From NCBI GenBank assembly GCA_050486265.1, contig JBJHCY010000002.1, forward strand, positions 372,001-436,000: a stretch of DNA of 64,000 bases, in the 5' to 3' direction. The DNA is from SLFH01 sp050486265. Its GTDB lineage: Bacteria > Planctomycetota > Phycisphaerae > Phycisphaerales > UBA1924. Shown here one piece after another: positions 60,537 to 64,000 of the stretch. The number at the start of each line of letters is the position of its first letter. Within the stretch, counting starts at the first letter, position 1. A program made the position numbers and the translations under genes. Below the pieces are notes generated by a model that was given only the letters and a program-made list of their open reading frames with translations, had not been told where the DNA came from and did not search any database.

Positions 60537-62893
60537 CGCTCCTCCCGCTCGCCAGAAGCGGCCCGAGGCTGGAGCTCGACCTTGTGGGGGAACGACGCGC
60601 GGACCGACTCGATCCGCAGCGGCACGCGGATCAGACGCCCCTCCCTGAACAGCGGCCACTGGTCCGTCGCGTTCTCGCTGCCCAGCCAGCCGTCCTGCCC
60701 GCCGACCATCACGAAGTAGTTCTCGTCCTCGTCGGCCAGGTCGGTCACGAAGCGGGCGTTGGCGCCGAAGCTCGTCTCGTGGACCTTGTTCGTCACGCTG
60801 TGGGCGCTCTTGAGCACCGTCGACGACGAGCCGTCGATCGGGTAGTCCCCGAAGCGGAACTGCCCGCCCACAAGGGGCAGCCGACGCATCGGGTGGCCCA
60901 TCACGAACCGGTGTAAGTCGCCCCAGACCATGCCGTCACGCATGTCGCGCGACGCGCGGACCAGCGCACGCGTCATCACCGAGTCGTCGATTTTGCCGGC
61001 CTCGGCGTCTTCCTGGACCCAGTCGTGCACCGCGACCGACCGGCGGAGGTGCTGGGTGATCTCCGCGCCGAAACGAGGCTCGTAGACCAGGTCGATGATG
61101 TGGTGCAGGAGGAGTTGGTACGCCGCGGCACCGGCCGAATCGGCCCGGTACCACCCGTCCCACGCCTCAATCGCATCGACGAGGCGCGTCCGCTGCGAAT
61201 CCAGACGCCCCTCGTCGGGCATCCGCCGGATGAGCGTCATCAACTCGCCCGCCGCCTTGTGCGACGCCTCGGAGTAGGTGTCCAGCTGGATGTCGGCCAG
61301 TTCGTCGAGCGTGATCGAGCGCCCGTTCCACAGCCGGTCGGAGATCCGGTCGAAACGATCGTTGGCGTTGCCCGACACGCTCACCCGCGGCGTCGTCCGG
61401 ACCGGCGTGTTGTTCGCCGAGACCAGGAAGCCCAAGTCGGGGTTCAGCGCGTGCGGCAGCTCCGTCGAAAGAATCTCGCCGTTCCACGCGTGCTCGGGCT
61501 CGGAAGGATCGGCGAAAAGCCCGTTCTCGGCGATCCGCCCCGCCGCGGGCGAGAACGACATCGCCAGCACCTGACCGATGTTCCCCGCTCGGTCGGCGTA
61601 CAGGAAGTTCTGTCCGCTGACGGCGTAGCTCTCCCACGCGGTGCGGAACTCCTCGAAGTTCTTTGCTCGCATCACCTTCAGAAACGCAGTGAGCTCGTCG
61701 CTGGGCTGGTGCCCGCGCCACTTCAGCGCCGTCTTGGGCAGGTTCAGCGATCGAAAAAGCGGGGCCTCGGAGACCACGGGTCCGAACGGCGATTCGGTGA
61801 TCGTGATCTCCCGGTCGTTCCACCAGCGCACGCGGATCGTCTCGGTGCGCGTCGTGAAGTCCTCCGGGGCCAGCGACGAGACATCGTACATCGCGCTGCT
61901 CAGCCCGAGCATGTTCGTCCCGCCCCACGCGATCTCCTCGTTGCGGCCGATCACGATCGCCGGCACCCCCGGGATCGAGAACCCGACCGCCGAACCGCTC
62001 GGCGAGCTGTACCCGATCACCGACCAGAGCGGCGGGATCTGCATCCCAACATGCGGGTCGCTCGCGAGCATCCCCGCGCCCGACGCCGTCCGCGACCCCG
62101 AGACCGCGAACGCGTTGCTGCCCACGCGCGAGACGCCCATGATCGCGTCCAGCGGCGTTGCGTCCATCGGCCCGAAGCTGGCCCGACCCGCGTCGTGGAA
62201 GCCCCGCAGGCGGGCGCTGTACTCCTCAAAGCCCGGCCGGTCGCGCAGCGCCGCCATGCTGTACCAGAGCGCAAGCGAGACATCCGCCGAGCCCAGACGC
62301 CCGATCGAAAGCACATCACCGACCGTCCAGTCCTCCGTCTCCGAGAGCCCGATGATCCGAAGCTCGATCGGCGCCGTGCGGAATCGGCGCCGGTAATCGT
62401 TGATCCCCTCGACATACCGCTGCGCCCACGCCCGTGTCTCCGGGTCCATCGTCTCTTCGATCGCGGGGACCGCCGTTGTCAGCCCGATCGCCCGGAGCGA
62501 CGCGTCGAGAAAGACCGCCGGCGGCCCGAACAGTTCCGCAAGACGCCCCTGCGACAAATGACGCATCAGCTCCATCTGCCCCATCCGCTGGTGGGCGTGC
62601 ACCACCCCCATCAGGTACGGCACATCCTCGTCGCGCGACGCCTCGATGAAGGGGTGCTGGTGTTCGTCGAACCAGAGCGTCGCCTCGCCCCGAAGGTCGT
62701 ACTCGCCGTTGGGCAACTCCCGCACACGCTCGGCCGGAGCGACGCTCATCCCGATCGGCGGCACGCTTGCGCAACTCGACAGCCCCACAGCGAGCCCGAC
62801 GCCCGCGAGCACCGGTCCGACGATGAGCACGCCCGTCATCAGCCCGAGGGCCTTCCTGTAGCGTCCCTTTGATGGTCTTTGTTTCACTCTCAA
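60533..62893 (-). CDS. Penicillin-acylase-family (Ntn) hydrolase, membrane-anchored
   Basis: This protein of about 786 residues belongs to the S45 penicillin/acyl-homoserine-lactone acylase family, which self-cleaves into two chains and uses the new N-terminal serine. The alpha-chain segment ATLWFDEHQHPFIEASRDEDVPYLMGVVHAHQRMGQMELMR is typical. The maturation site is SRVGSNAFAVSGSRTASG, with Ser of GSNA as nucleophile. SDPHVGMQIPPLW, FSIPGVPAIVIGRNEEIAWG and the late FGDYPIDGSSSTVLKS follow. An N-terminal helix (GLMTGVLIVGPVLAGVGLAV) then SSCASV suggests an anchor or lipoprotein. The start is a TTG at 62893 with AGGAAG upstream; a GTG at 62887 is close. Substrate unknown. Confidence 0.9.
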   Translation of the reverse strand: MRVKQRPSKGRYRKALGLMTGVLIVGPVLAGVGLAVGLSSCASVPPIGMSVAPAERVRELPNGEYDLRGEATLWFDEHQHPFIEASRDEDVPYLMGVVHAHQRMGQMELMRHLSQGRLAELFGPPAVFLDASLRAIGLTTAVPAIEETMDPETRAWAQRYVEGINDYRRRFRTAPIELRIIGLSETEDWTVGDVLSIGRLGSADVSLALWYSMAALRDRPGFEEYSARLRGFHDAGRASFGPMDATPLDAIMGVSRVGSNAFAVSGSRTASGAGMLASDPHVGMQIPPLWSVIGYSSPSGSAVGFSIPGVPAIVIGRNEEIAWGGTNMLGLSSAMYDVSSLAPEDFTTRTETIRVRWWNDREITITESPFGPVVSEAPLFRSLNLPKTALKWRGHQPSDELTAFLKVMRAKNFEEFRTAWESYAVSGQNFLYADRAGNIGQVLAMSFSPAAGRIAENGLFADPSEPEHAWNGEILSTELPHALNPDLGFLVSANNTPVRTTPRVSVSGNANDRFDRISDRLWNGRSITLDELADIQLDTYSEASHKAAGELMTLIRRMPDEGRLDSQRTRLVDAIEAWDGWYRADSAGAAAYQLLLHHIIDLVYEPRFGAEITQHLRRSVAVHDWVQEDAEAGKIDDSVMTRALVRASRDMRDGMVWGDLHRFVMGHPMRRLPLVGGQFRFGDYPIDGSSSTVLKSAHSVTNKVHETSFGANARFVTDLADEDENYFVMVGGQDGWLGSENATDQWPLFREGRLIRVPLRIESVRASFPHKVELQPRAASGEREER

Positions 62894-63180
62894 GCTTTCG
62901 CTTCCTGCTGGCGGCGGATGCCGACATCCCCACGGGGGGTCGGGTTTGTTCGGAGAATCCAACGCGTCGATGCTGCCGTAAATCGACCGGACGCCGGGAT
63001 TATTCGTTGGCACTACCGACGCCGCATGCTCTCCAGCAGACATCCGTATCTTGATCGGGCCTCACGCAACGCCGGCCGCATCCTCACGCGGACCCATTTC
63101 GGTTCAGACTTCTGGCGCGTCCGCTGGCAGGACATGTCCGGAGCTTCCCACGAAGGGGTCGTGTATTCGTGGTACGATGG

Positions 63181-63218
63181 CTCCGAGGCCGGACGGGCGC
63201 TGGGCCCGGGCCTCGGAG
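63181..63218 (+). promoter_or_regulatory. Hairpin that covers the ribosome-binding site of the carboxypeptidase gene
   Basis: Perfect 10-base arms CTCCGAGGCC (63181-63190) and GGCCTCGGAG (63209-63218) enclose an 18-base G-rich loop. The right arm includes most of the GGAGGA site for the ATG at 63224, so the hairpin would hide it. The 330-bp spacer (62894-63223) otherwise holds no gene; no clear promoter hexamers are seen. Confidence 0.5.
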
Positions 63219-63223
63219 GAATC

Positions 63224-64000
63224 ATGCCCCAATTGAAAACCCTGATGAAGTTTCGTTCTCTGCTGTCGGCCGCGTTCTTCGCCCTCGTGCTCGCGCTGGC
63301 GCCAGCCGCACACGCCCAAACCCAGTACACCCTCACCGAGTCCTTCGACGGCGGCGCCCTCGACATCGAGGCCACCACCATTGAGGGCGATGTCATCCAC
63401 CTCGCCCCCCGGGCGACCTGGACCATCCACCGCTACGCCAACCGCTTCCGCTGGGTGAATTTCCGGATTTCCGGGGTCGAGGGCCGCACCCCCGAGTTCC
63501 GTGTCACCGCCTCGGGCTTCCTCGGCTCGCTCCGGGGCCACCGGTTCCTGTACCGCGAGAACCCGACCGACCCCGACAGCGAGTGGCGGTTCTTCGAGCG
63601 TGGCGACATCGACCGCGACAACGATCTCTACATTTTCAGCAACGACCGCCCCTTCGACGCAGACGAGGTCGAGGTCGCCTGGTCGGTCACCTACCCCGTC
63701 TCCCGGGCGAGCTCGCTGGTCGAGGAGATCGGCCGTACGCGCTTCGTCTCGCCGACCCCCTCCTCCGACGAACGCCTCATCGTCGGCAAGTCGCTCGGCG
63801 GCACCGACGAGTTCGGACGCGAGATCCCGCAGCTTCGCCTCTACGGCTTCCGGCTCGCCGACGACGAGGGACCCGCCGAAGGCGTTGAACGCCAGACCAT
63901 CGTCGTGATCAGCGGCGTCCACTCCAGCGAGACCGTCGGCAACCACGCGCTGGAAGGCTTCCTCAAGTTCCTCGTCTCAGACGAACCCGAAGCCGCACAG
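63224..64000 (+). CDS. M14-type zinc carboxypeptidase-like protein, N-terminal part
   Basis: The gene runs off the right edge, with 259 codons visible. A signal peptide (KFRSLLSAAFFALVLALAPAAHA) directs export. A beta-rich domain follows (YTLTESFDGGALDIEATTIEG to YPVSRASSLVEEIG), then GRTRFVSPTPSSDERLIVGKSLGG, the usual run-up to the peptidase domain. IVVISGVHSSETVGNHALEGFL carries the zinc-binding His-x-x-Glu of M14 carboxypeptidases. Catalytic His and Glu further on lie outside the window. It could be a murein- or protein-degrading exoenzyme. The ATG has a GGAGGA site that lies in a hairpin. Confidence 0.85.
   Translation, partial: MPQLKTLMKFRSLLSAAFFALVLALAPAAHAQTQYTLTESFDGGALDIEATTIEGDVIHLAPRATWTIHRYANRFRWVNFRISGVEGRTPEFRVTASGFLGSLRGHRFLYRENPTDPDSEWRFFERGDIDRDNDLYIFSNDRPFDADEVEVAWSVTYPVSRASSLVEEIGRTRFVSPTPSSDERLIVGKSLGGTDEFGREIPQLRLYGFRLADDEGPAEGVERQTIVVISGVHSSETVGNHALEGFLKFLVSDEPEAAQ

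Overview
The window looks like a chromosomal segment of a planctomycete of the class Phycisphaerae (Phycisphaerales-like), with high GC content. The pointers are: an extracellular beta-helix protein ending in a GC-type dockerin tail (47.9-49.9 kb), an ECF-type sigma factor overlapping a membrane Ser/Thr kinase with TPRs, many small zinc-ribbon or two-helix membrane proteins, a YdjY-like lipoprotein, and intergenic spacers filled with short modular palindromes. The genus assignment is inference. No rRNA, tRNA, CRISPR array, insertion sequence or phage gene was found.

Layout. 0-8 kb: end fragment of a 3-hydroxyacyl-CoA dehydrogenase, TPR protein and recX, a lipoprotein and a rhodanese, a PQQ-type sugar dehydrogenase, an FAD oxidoreductase/methyltransferase pair divergent from panB, and an HtrA protease. 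8-16.9 kb: YdjY-like lipoprotein, murD, two small secreted proteins, a sigma-like protein with a C-terminal membrane helix, carA, and divergent priA. 16.9-26 kb: small membrane and zinc-ribbon proteins separated by near-identical repeat blocks, a nitroreductase-like protein, an ABC-F ATPase, bcp, and small membrane proteins. 26-40 kb: AGCS amino-acid symporter with a large insertion, a nuclease-like orphan, lpxB, a histidine kinase/response regulator pair, rsmB, ptsN, an ExbB/TolQ-like channel, then ispA-dxs-nadK and a PP2C phosphatase. 40.9-53 kb: kynurenine-pathway genes in two blocks (kynB and kmo; kynU, ACMSD and HAAO) with the sigma/kinase pair and the dockerin protein between them. 53-64 kb: ppc, a sugar ABC transporter without its ATPase, msrB, a penicillin-acylase-type hydrolase, and the start of an M14 carboxypeptidase-like protein.

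How genes work together. ispA and dxs feed isoprenoid synthesis, and nadK (overlapping or abutting dxs) supplies NADP. The kynurenine genes convert N-formylkynurenine to 3-hydroxyanthranilate and on to ACMS, and ACMSD points to catabolism beside NAD synthesis; tryptophan dioxygenase is not in the window. murD and lpxB indicate peptidoglycan and lipid A synthesis.

The most unusual signal is at the level of DNA structure. The plus strand is C/A-rich up to about 15.05 kb and G/T-rich after it, switching inside priA regardless of gene direction. A 16-bp palindrome resembling a ParB-binding parS site (15089-15104) sits at the switch, and the intergenic hairpin repeats face opposite ways on the two sides. 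This is compatible with a replication-origin-proximal locus. The skew fades and reverses again over about 45-57 kb, which a simple origin does not explain.
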